A DNA stretch of 64,000 nucleotides from Lethocerus indicus. Taxonomy: Eukaryota; Arthropoda; Insecta; Hemiptera; Belostomatidae. Location: NCBI GenBank assembly GCA_019843655.1, contig JACDQD010000002.1:12733154-12797153 (forward strand). Reading direction: 5' to 3'. Both the position numbers and the translations under genes were made by a program. The number at the start of each line of letters is the position of its first letter. Positions within the stretch are counted from its first letter, which is position 1. The notes beneath the pieces were generated by a model. That model worked only from the letters and a program-made list of their open reading frames with translations, did no database searches and had not been told where the DNA came from. Shown piece after piece: positions 50,872 to 63,948 of this stretch.

Positions 50872-53433
50872 GTGAGTCATGCGCGTGAGTTGCACTGGGT
50901 GAATCAACTTTGAAATTATAAACTCCGTTTCCAGGTAGCAGAAGAATCTATAACTTCCCCGATTGGCCACGCCTCCTCCCTATTGTAAATAAATGTTGAA
51001 AGCTAACTTCTACTGCCTACACTTGCTTGGATGAATCGCTCATCATCTGGAAAATGTGGATGGAAAACCTGAAGAGATTATTCTCGAAGAGTGTAACGAT
51101 ATGGAGTATTGTTTAGTGTTTTTATATCGTTTAGTGTAATTTTTCTACATGCAGTTATAGTTATATGCACTGTAGCCGTAGGGTTGATATAGCCAGTATG
51201 TATCTGGAGTAGATTTTCTTTGCCCTACCTTCTCATATTTGTTAGAGATTTTTTTTTAATATATGTTCGCTCTGAAACACTTACTTCAACCGCCATTCCA
51301 TGTATATTTTATTTTTAATAATAAACTCCGTACACAAAACAGTAAAACGTTCTTGTTATTTTTTTATAATTCCTTCAAATTAGTGAAAGTTTGGCTCCCA
51401 TATTGGCCGGCGAAAAGACACCTGGCTGGAGAAAAAGGTACAGGAGTTTAGAGCATGTTTTCGCAGAGGCGTTTGCGAATGGGGGAGAAAGCTTTGTTGG
51501 CTGATGACGGCCGCCGTTGAGGACACCTCCGGCGAATAACAACGAGCCCCCCTTACTTTTCGGTGTCCCAATTCTCAATTTCGGAACGGGTCAAAAAGGA
51601 ACGAAAGCCGCTTTACTTTCACCGTGAAACGGTTGAATCGAACGCAAATATTGACCGACCCGCATACGGCACCGAAAGTAATAGTGACGTATGCAGAATA
51701 ACAATGCTGCGTGCTGTATGAGTTTTATGACCTTAGATTTTCTATACAGCGTGGAGTGCACATGCTTGTTCTGGACGGTGGAAGATTTCTACCATTGATA
51801 TCTGTGTGAACATATTGTACCTCTACAGGGTGTGTCTACCCTATTTAATTAAATTCGCCTGTTTCTAACAAATACAAGATGGCCCAGAGATAACCTCCAG
51901 TGATCTATGAGGAAGGCTGTCTTTCTATAATATTAATTGTGATATCCGAGTCGTCACCGGGTTCGGCTTAAATCATTTATAAGAGGCGGAGACTAAATTT
52001 GGCCCGATTGAGTGGAAATGTCGCCGGTATTTCTCCCTGCATTAACGGTCCCGGCCATCATCAAACGAGAAACGGTGGGTGCGCGCTGGGAAAAGCAGCC
52101 CCCGTCCTGTTAATTTGAAATAGTGGCTCATAAATTTCCGCTGGAATATTTTCCCTCAGCCCAAAACGCCCCGACAGGATTTATTGTGGGCATTTATTAC
52201 CCGTTATAATACACTTTTATATAACTGTTTAAAGAAAACAAATATTAAGGTTAAATAATATATAATGTTATACATTTTCGGGTATTCTTTATTTTTTAAC
52301 AATGAAAACTGTGGGACCAGATACACAGTTTAAAAAAAAATGAGGGCATTGCAGTGAAAGGTGAATATATTTTAAAGACAATGTATTATTCTATTATTAC
52401 AGCAATGACTTACAGGATACACTAGATACAAGAGGCAAAAGGTCTTTCGAAAAATTCTTTATTAAACCAAAACATAACATTATTAACCCAATAACGAGAA
52501 CTCAAAAAATCCTCTATAATCTTAACAACCAACAATTACACAGTAAGAGAGACGTAATAGTTGTGACAAGACTCTTCATGGGATAAGTACTTCATTATAT
52601 TACTGGTGGCGTGATATATTGTACATGAGTAACACGGTGTAGTCATAAAACGCTTTTTGTTTATGACTTCTTGTTTGTTGACTTTTGTTTCTTTATGGCT
52701 TTTTGTTTATGAGTAAAAAGCTTATTTCTTATTTTTGTATTTTATTTTGCTAATTAAGCAGCAGGGCAATGTGAAGCGACCACTCCAGTAACATGATGTA
52801 TCACGCGACAATATCTCAGAATGGATAGAACGAGACGGAGATTGGGGGTCTGGCTAGATCACACCACCAGCTGACCAGCATAATGGTAATCAAGTCCTCA
52901 GTAATTTAATATACAACGTTATTAAGTAAGAGTATTCTGCTCGAACTTGATGGTTGGCAATACTTTTGAATGATTCTAGAATTTGGACTGACAATAAGAT
53001 AGATATACCAATTGATAACCTCGACATAATATAAATGAAAATGCTTGGAAATAATTTCTCTAATAATTATTTTTTAAAAAGTCAGACCATTAAATACGGT
53101 TAATATGAGCATTAATAAACCTACATGCGTTGACACGGATGAAATAATCATAAATAAAAGCGCTAAAATTAATTAAATGACTCAGAGAGCATAGTTTCAA
53201 AGTCGATACTGTAAAAGGATATAAGGGTAACCGACAAAGAGTAATAAGGTGTCGCTCTCGCTGAAATTATTACAGAGATGAGAAACGTAGTTTGGGATCC
53301 GGTTCGGTCGTTCCCGATTTCACCGAGTGAATCCGCATTAGATCACCGGCCCTCCCCCCCGGTGGCTGCCCTCTTCCCGTTTCTCCCATTTATCACCCTT
53401 ATCGGAGGCTGACAATTACCCGTACGTCAAGTT
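50872..53433. other. No gene seen; GC-richer islands at ~51400-51690 and ~51960-52200
   Basis: The two islands resemble the others in this half of the window: moderate GC, no splice-consistent open frame. The remainder, including 52200-53260, is AT-rich. Confidence 0.45.
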
Positions 53434-53744
53434 GTGCGCGACACATTTATCATGCTAGTTCTTTTCGCCTCCTCTCCGCCTGTCTATTTGCTCTCAAATT
53501 GGACTCGGACTTTTCGACACCGCCAGAAGAATACTACCGGTGGTACAATGAGTTACCACGGTGGTTGGACATCGGTGACAGTGTTCACTACTACATTATT
53601 CTACATTGGCAGACATGTGAAAGTGCTCCACTATACCATGTGGTTATTAACGCATATGGGTCATTGGAAGTGGTCGCTCAGGGCTGTTACACCCACAGGC
53701 TATTGCAGTTAACCATTCTAGATTTAACTGCCTCTTTCAGATAA
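53434..53744 (+). other. Unresolved open region with protein-like codon use in one frame
   Basis: A frame open from upstream to 53744 has coding-like codons from about 53499 to 53670, for example STPPEEYYRWYNELPRWLDI, and a second plus frame overlaps it. There is no clear start, no donor, and no partner exon. It could be a decayed coding exon, part of an old mobile element, or chance. I give no function. Confidence 0.2.
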
Positions 53745-54067
53745 ATAAAATGTCGTCTTTCTTAATGTCATTAAGAAAACATCAAAATACCTTTTGGTAA
53801 TTCCAGATATTTTAAGTTTTTCAACGTAATATGAACTTTTTGAATTAACATTTTTGTTATAAATTTTTTGAATGGGCTAAAAATATTCGAAATATTTTTA
53901 TATTAAGTAAATTATGTATTATAAAACTGATATATTACCTTGCATATCGGAATCGGGCACACTTGCGCGGAAAATAAATTCCGAGAAAAAAATTGATATA
54001 TAAGAGTAGGGCAAATTCCAAATTTACCAAACGTGTTACAGAGGTAAAAAATACCGGAGCATTTCCA

Positions 54068-54071
<4 letters not shown>

Positions 54072-54107
<36 letters not shown>
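54072..54107. repeat. (TA)n microsatellite
   Basis: AT dinucleotide run of about 36 bases. Confidence 0.96.
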
Positions 54108-54109
<2 letters not shown>

Positions 54110-54771
54110 AATACTATGGTTGCAATCTTTGAAAGAGGTCCAGATAGGTATAAACACCTTATTCTACCCGTATGAGCGGTGGTGGTAGTAACGAACGAGG
54201 GAATTGAATTCCCTATACAAAATGTTATTGAAAAAGCTATATAAAATGTTGTGTGTGTGTTGAGGAGAAAATTGAGCGTGAAAGAAATTCTATTAAGTGA
54301 AAAATTAATTAAAATTTCTGGTAACCGCAGCCACTGTAATTTTTAACTAACCGTATTAAAATATGCAGAAAGGCATTCAGGAAATAATAACGGCTTTGTT
54401 ACATGAAATATAATAGTCGTTTTGGAGGAAATATATGTCAGCCATTGAAGTATACATATATTATATATTTATTTTTTGGTGTTGGGTGTAGAGTAAAATG
54501 AAGCCAAAACACACCGATCTCCACGAACATGTGCTGAATGCAGTGATCTGCTCGAAAGCTTGATTTTTGTTTTGATATAAAAAATTCTACGCTACTACCA
54601 ATTTGATCAGAAATCGGTTTAATTTTGTCGCATGTTGAAAGGAACAACAATCACATAATCAGAAACAGATCCTTATAAGCGTTCTTTGAAAAGTTTGTCT
54701 CTTACACTCGATATTTTCAAGTATTTACTATAGCGTGATGTTCATTGTTTCTGTTCGTCTATTGTCTGTCC

Positions 54772-54995
54772 GAGAGAGAGAGAAAGAGAGATAGAGACAA
54801 TAATTTTCATTTATACTGGGCGGTCTAGTGAGAATCGCGTGCACGGCGGCAGTTAGCAGACTTCAACCGGGGTGGTTCCTCGATCAGATACAGGTTGATA
54901 ATCCTTGTCGGCTACGTTCGTCGGGAAGCCTCGAGCGCTGTTTTTAGTATTTCTTATCTCTCGTTGAACAGTGTTCGTTACGAGCCGTGGACACG
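54772..54995 (+). promoter_or_regulatory. Candidate promoter with GAGA tract and non-coding first exon
   Basis: A GAGAGAGAGAAAGAGAG tract at about 54772-54791, the kind bound by GAGA factor in arthropod promoters, lies about 60-80 bases before AGTTAGCAG (54851). A GC-richer leader-like segment of 145 nt follows and ends at ACACG/gtaagt (donor at 54996), a near-consensus splice donor. No initiator Met frame is retained, so this would be a 5' UTR exon of a plus-strand gene whose remaining exons lie further right, perhaps outside the window. Confidence 0.35.
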
Positions 54996-57900
54996 GTAAG
55001 TAAAAAAATTAACCAGCTGTAGCAACCTCTAAGGTCATTTTCTATCGCGTCATAGGGAACCGTCAGTAGAAGTGTGATTCTTCATCGTGTGTGATTTTTA
55101 CGCCCACAGGCTCGAGAGGTCCCAACCCAAGCTCCGATATTCTTCTCGCCACATTCGATGGACTGATATCGTCATCGAACCGTTTATGCATTCTAATGTT
55201 ATGTGTTCACCTCTTCTAGGCGTTAGCACCCACAGATCCAATTTTCTCAAAACCCAATTCTTTCTCGGCCCCTGAGCGATTAGTGAACCTTTGAACACTA
55301 CAATAAATTTCAACTAATCAATATTATCAACTTATGATATGTCAGAATAACGACAATCGGATCATCTCCATTTGCGTACTGTAACAATGCCTAGCTATTT
55401 CGGATGTAATGCTCCGTAGTTAACCGGAACTAATGCAGCCCCCACGATGCACTCAGGTGTATCATAAATATCAATATCAGTGTGCCTAATACCGTACATG
55501 GGAAGTAGCGAATGCATTAGGAACGGCGGCGTATCACTCAACGCAACGGTCGTTAATAACTAAACCAATTTCTCTACAGATAATGGCGACGAACCGAATC
55601 CGCTCTTGTTCCACGCCAAAATTATGAAAGGAGGTTATTTTTCATCCAATAATGCATTCCCTCTAAATCCTTAACTAATTTTCATTTTAAAAAATCGGTG
55701 GAACAGAATTGTGTACTATACCTAATGTCATTTGCCCAAATATGGAATCTAAATCTAGTCCATTAATGAGTTAATGGGACTCAAATAGCTGGTCACTCAA
55801 TTGAAAATTTAATTAACGGAAAACGTTTCTTCCTTTCAACATTCATATGTGACTTTGAAGGCTTCTTTATTAATGTTTAACGATCGTACTGCTGTTCTTC
55901 GTTAAATGTCAATTCAACACTTCACATCAGCGGTCAATTTTCAATTAGACCTCCTTCTCGAAAATTGTCTACCCAAGTTTGCACCGAAATTCCGTTCAGT
56001 GGGCCTGACCTGTGCTGCGGAACTGCTTGATCTATGATGAAACCAGAAGGGATCTAGTAACGGCAGTCACAACGCCTACCTCTGATCAAACTTCAAGTAT
56101 CAGTCTTATGAGGAAGGAAGGCGAACCGAAACCTCTTTCCAGTGCAAAACTCCCAAGTATTCAGGGGAGCAAACCATTCAAACCGACGGGTGAAGAAACG
56201 TTGCGAATTGTTTCTGGAGTTTCGAGACATTGTCAAGGGGTTATTGGCAACAAAACAAAAGCAGGTTTGGACTGTTAACGGGGTGAGGGAGAACCAAGCT
56301 ATGGTGGGTTGAGGTGGTCGAAGTTGACCGCAGGACTGGTGGGCTGAGCGACCCGCATACCGGCCCTCTATTCACCACCGCACCTGTTACACTCCAATTC
56401 CCATTCTTATCATGCCACAGGTATTTTATCAAGTACTTACAATTACTTGCGAACCGTAACGCGCATTCAATAAACGATACCTACATTAAAATTAAAGTCT
56501 CTACGCGCATAACAGGTAAATACTCATTGCGCCCTACCAAATAGAAATATAGTTAAAAAAAATTTACACTTTATTTGGATGCAATTTAAAAGGTAATTTT
56601 ATAAATAAAATCTAGCAATAGGGAGATCTAAAAGGAAAAACTTTTTGAGGCCATTCGGAGACAGCGTGCCCCACTAGCGGACGAAAGAATTGCCGACTTT
56701 TAAACGCGGAAGAATTTGATCCGTACTGTAAAGACCATTTTGTCAAATGCTCGATTCTTACCTAAATCAATGACGGAAGATTATGCATATGTCATGATAT
56801 GAATACAATATTCTAAATCAATTTCTTTTATCAAATATATCTTGTATTTTTAAATATCATTTAAATAATTGAAATTATTGTACTCTAATATACCATTATA
56901 CCTTAATATATAAGAAGGATCAGCCGCCTTCGCTAACTTGCAGAAGAAAGCATTTTCAGATGTTTTTAGGAATAAATATGATTTAAAATAATAACGTACC
57001 TACCAAACCAGAGATGGACAATAGGGGTACGAATTTTGTATACTTGGGCTCGATATTTTGTTTCATTGGTCATCGGTTGACGTCTTCAATGATAGGCAAA
57101 ATGAACGCCAAAATAAACCGGTAATTCCGGTGGTCGGCGGTCCGGACATATTTCCTTGAGTATCACTAACGGTGCGACCCACTTCATCCCCGATACATTA
57201 GAGGTTGACAACGAATTTTTTGACCCATTTACTTCCTTTTTCCAGAATGAAAATGCCCGGTCACGATGAACCTTCAACTGCGACTAACTAGGCGGACAAT
57301 GCATTAATTATGAGTTTTCCTGGGATGACAGTGGTCCAAAATTACCTATTTCCTTCTGGACAATGACGCCCTTATTTCATGAATGGAATCAAAGTGTATT
57401 TCGGAGGTCTGAATACTGTATAACACTGTGATTTTTTCGAAAATTATTATCGAAAACAGATAGCTGGGATAATATTTAGCGCATATTACGATTATGTGAT
57501 CTCTTATCTTATATATATTATGATTTATGGATTCGACCAATCTGTGTGTTTCGACAACAGTATACTGGGTGTATTGAAATTTCGATAGGAAATTTTAAAT
57601 TATACCACAATTCATTTCACCTTCAACCTCGAAAGTTTTTCCTTGTACACCACTAATCGGGTACTTAAATAAACGTAACATGAAACCAAATTCTCATTCT
57701 ATCTGTAATTATTGATTCAGGTTGAAGTGGAGCAAACGCCTAGCGGTAATAACTACAGAATTAACCTTCAGTTTATTTTTTCGTGATATTTTCTACTCTG
57801 AAAAAATTTAAGAAAGAATGAAGATCGGATAATAGATTTAGAGAAGTAGTGAACTAATAGACTGGGATTAAATCGAATCTAGGATGCATGGAATTCAATC

Positions 57901-60148
57901 AACAGTTCTTGCCGGACACCAAAAAGAACACCGCCGGTTGCGATTTGACTGGGAAGAAAGAAGGAAATGGGGGCTTTTAAAATGCAACAGATGAAGGATT
58001 TAATGGCGTTCAGGCGTCTAATGACTCAGAGATTACTTGTTGACCCTTAGAGCGTTTAGTGCTGCACTCGGAATTGGGTTTGGGGTCGAATTCTAACTGG
58101 CGTGACCTCTTTTCATGGGAGAAGAAGGAGCAACTCCAATTGCTGTTTAATTTCCTGTGTAGTAAAGCCGAAATACTTGAAATAGGGTTAATAGTTGACC
58201 CAAAATATTAATCCTACAGAGGATTATATGAGGAAATTCTTATAGGAAATTATATGAGGAAATTGCCACGTGATTTCCTCACTATCCAGTAAGGACAGGA
58301 GCAGGAGTGAATCAATGGGTGGATTCTCCGTCAAAAGTACAGTAGCGTTAGCACTGTCACTAAATATAATTATAAACATTGTAGTTGTGACAATAAAAAA
58401 ATTAAAAATGTTAAACGATTTTTGCTTCTTCAATTGCGCGTAGATCTAGCAGTGTTGAATAGTATTAAGCCTATTATATAATACTTTTTTAAATTAAGAA
58501 TTTCGATTTACGTTCAAATTCATAAACCGATACCTCAGTCCTTGAAATCCTGCGCCTAAAGATTGATATTGTGTACTAAAATAAAGCGAAGTAAATGTAC
58601 AATATCTGTTCGCTTATGCAATATTACGTTTGAGGTGTCCACAGAGTTGCAAGCATATTTCTGGCAGTCCTTCAAAAATCTCGGCAGGTTTCAAGGCACC
58701 AGCAAAAGAGTATTGAAATGAAAATTAATTAAATATCTGTAGAGACGTAAGTATTATTTACATTGTCTAGTGGCTGTTGTAATGTTGGATCTAAACATAC
58801 GGGAATGATAGAACCGAATTTAAAGTGCACCTTACGCTGTTATATCACGTGTCTATAAATAATATTTAAAATACAGGGGAGGTTGACAGTCTCAGTAGTG
58901 TATTAATTGAGTTGCGGAGTGTGTCAAAGGAAACATTGGACACGGAGAACTAGAGATCACAAAGGCGGGTCTGTTGAATTGGATTTTCTCTTCGGGAGAA
59001 AACACTGAAACCTCTCGAATCAGGGACCGAATTCCATAGAGACCGACTGGGAACCGACGGACGTGACCTCCTCCCCAAACCGCACAGATATGCGACCTAA
59101 AAAAAGGAAAATGACCTCTATTTTTAGAAAAGATTATTTTCAATAGGCGGAAACTAGTATTTTTGGATTAGACGGCCGATATTCCATCCAGTTGTATTTA
59201 TATTTCGTTCGTGAAATTTAGATGGAATCCTGGATATAGTTTTTTAATTTATATCCTCCAATCGAAAGAAGAAGTGAACTCGATGAAAGTTGGCACTGTT
59301 TTTAATTCAAAAATTCAATTTCCCGTTACTGGGAAAGTCAGCTATGTTTTCCTGAGAATCCACCATCAACCCGTATACAGGTTACTTCTTGTTATCGGGT
59401 AATCGCAGGCAGCATTAGTCATCCCTTCCTAGAAGTCGGTGTGCAACCCTCACAGCACTGATTTTATCTTTGGCAGATCTAATACAATTTACGTTTCAAT
59501 ATATACGCCAGGTAAAAGTGTTAGGCTGGAATCTGTCTTGTATATTTAGATTCATATACATAATGCTTTAAAAAATGCGAAGAGAAAATATGACATTCAG
59601 TTGGCTGTAACTCTGAACTATTTCGGAACATCGGAAAACTCCGCACTTTCAGTTCAATGTTACTGCGGCAGTAAAGGAAAAACCTTGTTTAATTGTTCTC
59701 GGTAATAAAATGAGTACCAGGAAAAATAACGCCAAGTGCATACCCCCCTTAGGGAGGATTCCTCGGCATTGTTCACGGAATGCTTCTAGACATCTGACAA
59801 GCAATTTTGTTCACTGTTTTATTGTCACAACTGTAAAATACAATACATTGATGTTCAGGTGGTACTAATAACGAGTAGACAAGAGTGGAGGAGAATCCCG
59901 CTGGCTTTCCTCACTTTTTCCAAAATTGTATTTATTTATTTTTATATTTTTCTGGCACATTTAGATCACGTGGCCACTTTTCAGGATTGTCTCGGAGAGG
60001 TTTACTAAGGCTGCCATATTATAAATTTTATGGTGGTCTCGGCCCGTCGTATTCAATTGACGTATCAATAAAGTTTTAAGCGTGAACAGTTAAATAAAAT
60101 AAAAGAGTGGGTGAGCGTGACTGGAGGAGAGGCTGGTGAGGACGCTCA
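54996..60148. other. No gene seen
   Basis: AT-rich sequence with moderate islands at about 56000-56440, 57900-58120 and 58960-59090. The plus frame at 56012-56278 and the minus frames at 57086-57277 and 58892-59143 have no supporting splice sites and no recognisable protein. If the first exon at 54851-54995 is real, this may be its intron. Confidence 0.45.
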
Positions 60149-60236
60149 GGTCGGTCCTGTTGCCTACTTCGAGACCGGTTCCTCTCTCCGGCCTCTCGAC
60201 GTATCCCACTAACGTCTTCGTTTCCTCAACATCCAG
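60149..60236 (+). other. Possible plus-strand exon ending at a gtacga donor
   Basis: The segment between CTCAG (60149) and CATCCAG/gtacga (donor at 60237) is GC-richer and open in one frame with mostly C/G-ending codons (reads SVLLPTSRPVPLSGLSTYPT and onward). The left boundary is uncertain because there is no pyrimidine tract; it could instead be a transcription start (TCAGG). It may be an exon or alternative first exon of the same putative gene as 54851-54995. Confidence 0.22.
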
Positions 60237-61799
60237 GTACGATTCTCACCTATCCCTATTGCATATTTCTCTCCGACCCCGTTTAATACAGTAAAAGTAC
60301 CGCGAAAGAGTAAAACAGACGGACAATGCGATAACAAACTGAGTATTAAAAATTAAACTCAATTTTTTCACGATTTAATATAAGGAAGAACTCTCTGCTA
60401 TATCACTGGGACGTTTTATATCGTTTCAATATAAAAGTGTTTGAAGAGCATCCCGGGATCCGTAATGTTATAAAAATAATATCATGCATACGTTACTAGA
60501 TAGAACATACTATAACCCGTAATTACCGACTCACGTACTAAGGAATATTTAGCTACATATCCTGTAAATTTGCCAGCGATTTAGATAATGTAAGTAATAT
60601 ATATTTGCCAGTTATAAATCGGTTTAGGTTAAGCGTTACCGGCTATCGTTGAAGGCGTCCGGCATGACATTACGTCAATTTTGGGAAAGATCAGAAATTT
60701 TAATGCCGTCCGTATATTACGACAGAAAATTGTCAGAGGATAGAAAATATCATTTGAGATTGCCTACAATGTCATGTGAGTCTTTTGAACTATCTCTACG
60801 CCGGGACACGAAAGCAGAAACCTGAGCACCTCATAACTGAGAGTTTAAAAAACCCGAATCTAAGGAAAATACCACCAGAGATAGTGACCGGAAAAAGAAA
60901 TCTTATCGAAGGAACTTCCATCTAGGGATAACCGTAGGTTTGCCACAAAATACGCACAATTGGGTGTTTTATTATAATTAATTGAGAATCATGTTATTTC
61001 GCAACAACTCAGCTGGCGCCACCGCCCGGCGCCATAGTTGTGCAAGATGCGTCAGAGATACGATGTTTTACTATAAATGAGCCGAAGAACTATTAGAAAT
61101 GAAGCCTGAAATAAATTAGTACTAATCGACCGCATTTCCTTATGCTCACACAATAATTTATGCGACCGAAATATTCGGTCACGATCAACCCACTCCGGCA
61201 CTCGGTCAACCCAACGGCCCTCCTGTTCCTCAACATACCCGTTTTTTATTGGTTCGATCCCGGGGATAACAAAATTTGACTTTCGATTTTCAATTTTTGA
61301 CGTTTCTGTCCACTATTTCACACTCGGAACTCCGATTTCCTAATATTTATGTAATGTTGTCTTAATAAACTTGTGTAACGGGGAAAATGTTATTTCTACT
61401 GACAATCATAAAATTACATTACTGTAAGATAGAAGAAAAGACGGCATATGACATTGATGACTAAAGAATACGTAATAAAAAATGCTACAACTTAAGTGGC
61501 GGTCTTAAACATTACAAATATAATCAGAGACCCTGTGGCTATCTGAAAATTACGACTGAGGTTACAGAAGGAACCTTTCGATAAATTTGAATTGTTAGTA
61601 ATTATCTTGCAAAGATGTCACATAACACATGACTTACCGGGTGTATAAAATAATCGAATAGACAATGGCCAAGGCCAAATCGACTTACCGGTCGGAAGTC
61701 TTAAGGCGTCCGTTATCCTGGAGGAATGGAGCTGTCGGCAGCGCTAACAAGTAACTTGAGGCGATACTACGAGATGGGGCATACCGTGGATAGCAGTTG
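60237..61799. other. No gene seen
   Basis: AT-rich with a GC-richer patch at about 61000-61280. One GGTTCGATCCC at 61252 resembles a tRNA B box, but no cloverleaf could be formed around it. Confidence 0.5.
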
Positions 61800-62250
61800 T
61801 AACAAAACGCGGCTTTGTGTTTGAAAATAGAAGAGGTCGGTCGGCCTCTACTAAGTTGGTGTGTGGCGCGTTCGAGACTCGGCTCGAGACTGGTCTGCGG
61901 ACGCTGGCTTGTGTCCGTCCATCCGTCTGCCCTACTGACTTACTGAGACAGAGGGAGGAGGAGGGTGGGGAAGGGAAGGGACGGGAAAGAGAGTGCGCCG
62001 CTGGTATAACGGTTCCCTCAGGTGGAAGAGAGAGAGAGAGAGAGGGAGGGAGACAGAGGCGGCCGGCCGGCACTTGGTGGAAGGGAGATGGGACTCCGAT
62101 GATAGGGAAGGTACCGGACTGGCCAAGTTTCACTTCCAGCCTTATTCCATTTCCTCTACTTCTTTCCATTCTTCACCTTCCACTCCTTCGCACATTCCTC
62201 TTCCTCTTTCTCGTCCAGTGTTATGACTACTATAATGGTAGCTAAATAAT
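61800..62250. promoter_or_regulatory. GA/CT-rich GC island, promoter-like
   Basis: A (GA)n run at 62027-62044 sits inside a strongly purine-biased, GC-richer island. On the minus strand a CCTCCCTCTGTCTCA/gtaagt donor lies at 61943, so the island could provide a non-coding first exon for a minus-strand gene; flz is the nearest minus-strand gene to its left. The long open frames on both strands (61744-62245) are products of the low-complexity sequence. Confidence 0.3.
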
Positions 62251-63948
62251 TTAAGACACCCTTTGGACGGTCCTCGAGTGTTGGAGGGCCATAATTCTTT
62301 CAATTTTCTGTTTGGGTTATCATTCTTGCGATCTTCTTTCCCAAATTTCTTATTTGGTCCATTGCCAGCGGCAATCGGTCAATAACAGCTTAACAACGGC
62401 GTGGACAGGATATAAGGGACCCACTAATGTGCAGACGGAATCATACTGACGATAGCGAGAAGCCGATACCGATCAGTAACGGAATGTCGTAAAAGGGATG
62501 TCATGAGGGATGTCGTTGTTATCCCTCGAAGATCTCTTTAACCTTTGTATTGGTTTTAATATAATACCTGCAAATACGTCTCTTCGTAATCAAACAGCGG
62601 CATACAAAATAAGAATGAAAATACTTAATTTGAAATGTGGATATACGTGTCTCCTTGAAGCAGACTTTGCTCAAATAAAGCTGTAAATGATTTATGTTCT
62701 TCATCAGTCGCTTCCATTCATAAATTTAATAGTAGATCAATTTAAATAGACAAGGAAAGACTAGAATTAGATCTTCTTTAATGTGCTATAGTCCTCACTT
62801 GGACTTCTGTTATATAAGTTTTGTATTCTGCGCTTCCTTTTTGACGATTCTTCTGTGTATCAATCGTCTTTATTTCATTCTGGTGCTCCTCAACAGAGTT
62901 GACGTGATCAATTTGATACCACGAAGTATTCCCGATGTGCTTAATTGTTTTACTTTTTCATTTTTTTAAGGACTTGAAGCTGTCAGGAGGGAAAGTTCAG
63001 AGTCTAAAACATTACCGAAATCCTGGAAAATCCGGATCTCTGGTAATGGACGTACTGTGTCGCTTCATATGTAAGCATTCTAAGATTCACAAAACAAAGG
63101 GGTCGCTGTGAAAATGCCCATGTACAGTTTTAAAAGAGACTTTCTACAGCTAACATTTAGAACAATATTTTTCGACGTGAGTTTCTGCGTATTTTAAATG
63201 GTTTCTAATGGGAAATACAATACTTAACGAAATATATTTATATTTTATTTTTTATATTCCTTACGAATATATATGACATATTTAATGAACGTTTACTCGG
63301 TAACCGTCCAAGATAATAAACACGTAATGAAGGAGGAAGTACACGGCAATGATATATTTCAATAAAGTAATATCAGATAGACTTTAGTGTAATCATCATA
63401 TAATACTTGAATAAAAGGTGGAATTTTTGTTTGTGAAAGAAAACAAGATTTAAATAATTAACAAGGAAACTAACTGTTGAGTCGATGTGCTGAAATTGAG
63501 TTTGGGCAGCCCCCGCTGCCACTTTGTTCTTCCTTTACAGTTTAATTCCGCCCCAGCTTCTACAACATTCATTTACAACTACTTTCTTTGCCCTTTCTCT
63601 TTTCCAAAAAGTGTTCTCGGAAAATTTATAACCATACTCCATTAAATGTTAAAAGTTCAAAATTAATAAAGCGGTTCTATTCACAATGCCCCTAGAGTTT
63701 TTTTAATTTGTAAACTTAAATTCGCTCAAAATTAATTCGGTCATCTGAAATAATACTAAAACTTCGTGTTCCATTAATAACTTTGAATAAATGTCGTATT
63801 ACTATTATTCTTGAATTTTTCTGCCCCTACTCGTTGATTTGGTCATACGTAATACGTTGTATTTGGTCGTACCCAGAAAATTATGGTATTGAAAACTCTC
63901 ATGGACCTATATTAAAACGGACGGAAATATTAAACTTGCACAGATAAA
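62251..63948. other. No gene seen
   Basis: AT-rich sequence. A GGGATGTC motif recurs three times at about 62495-62520, but nothing else stands out. Confidence 0.5.

Noticed and set aside
53993..54175. Frame with Ile-Tyr repeats (also at 17-271 and 42878-43207)
   Set aside because: Translation of (TA)n microsatellites.
61240..61275. tRNA-like B box GGTTCGATCCC
   Set aside because: No A box or acceptor stem could be paired around it; no tRNA was found anywhere in the window.
61744..62245. 141- and 142-codon frames on opposite strands
   Set aside because: Both are Ser/Pro/Leu or Arg/Glu/Gly low complexity produced by GA/CT-rich DNA; no splice or start support.
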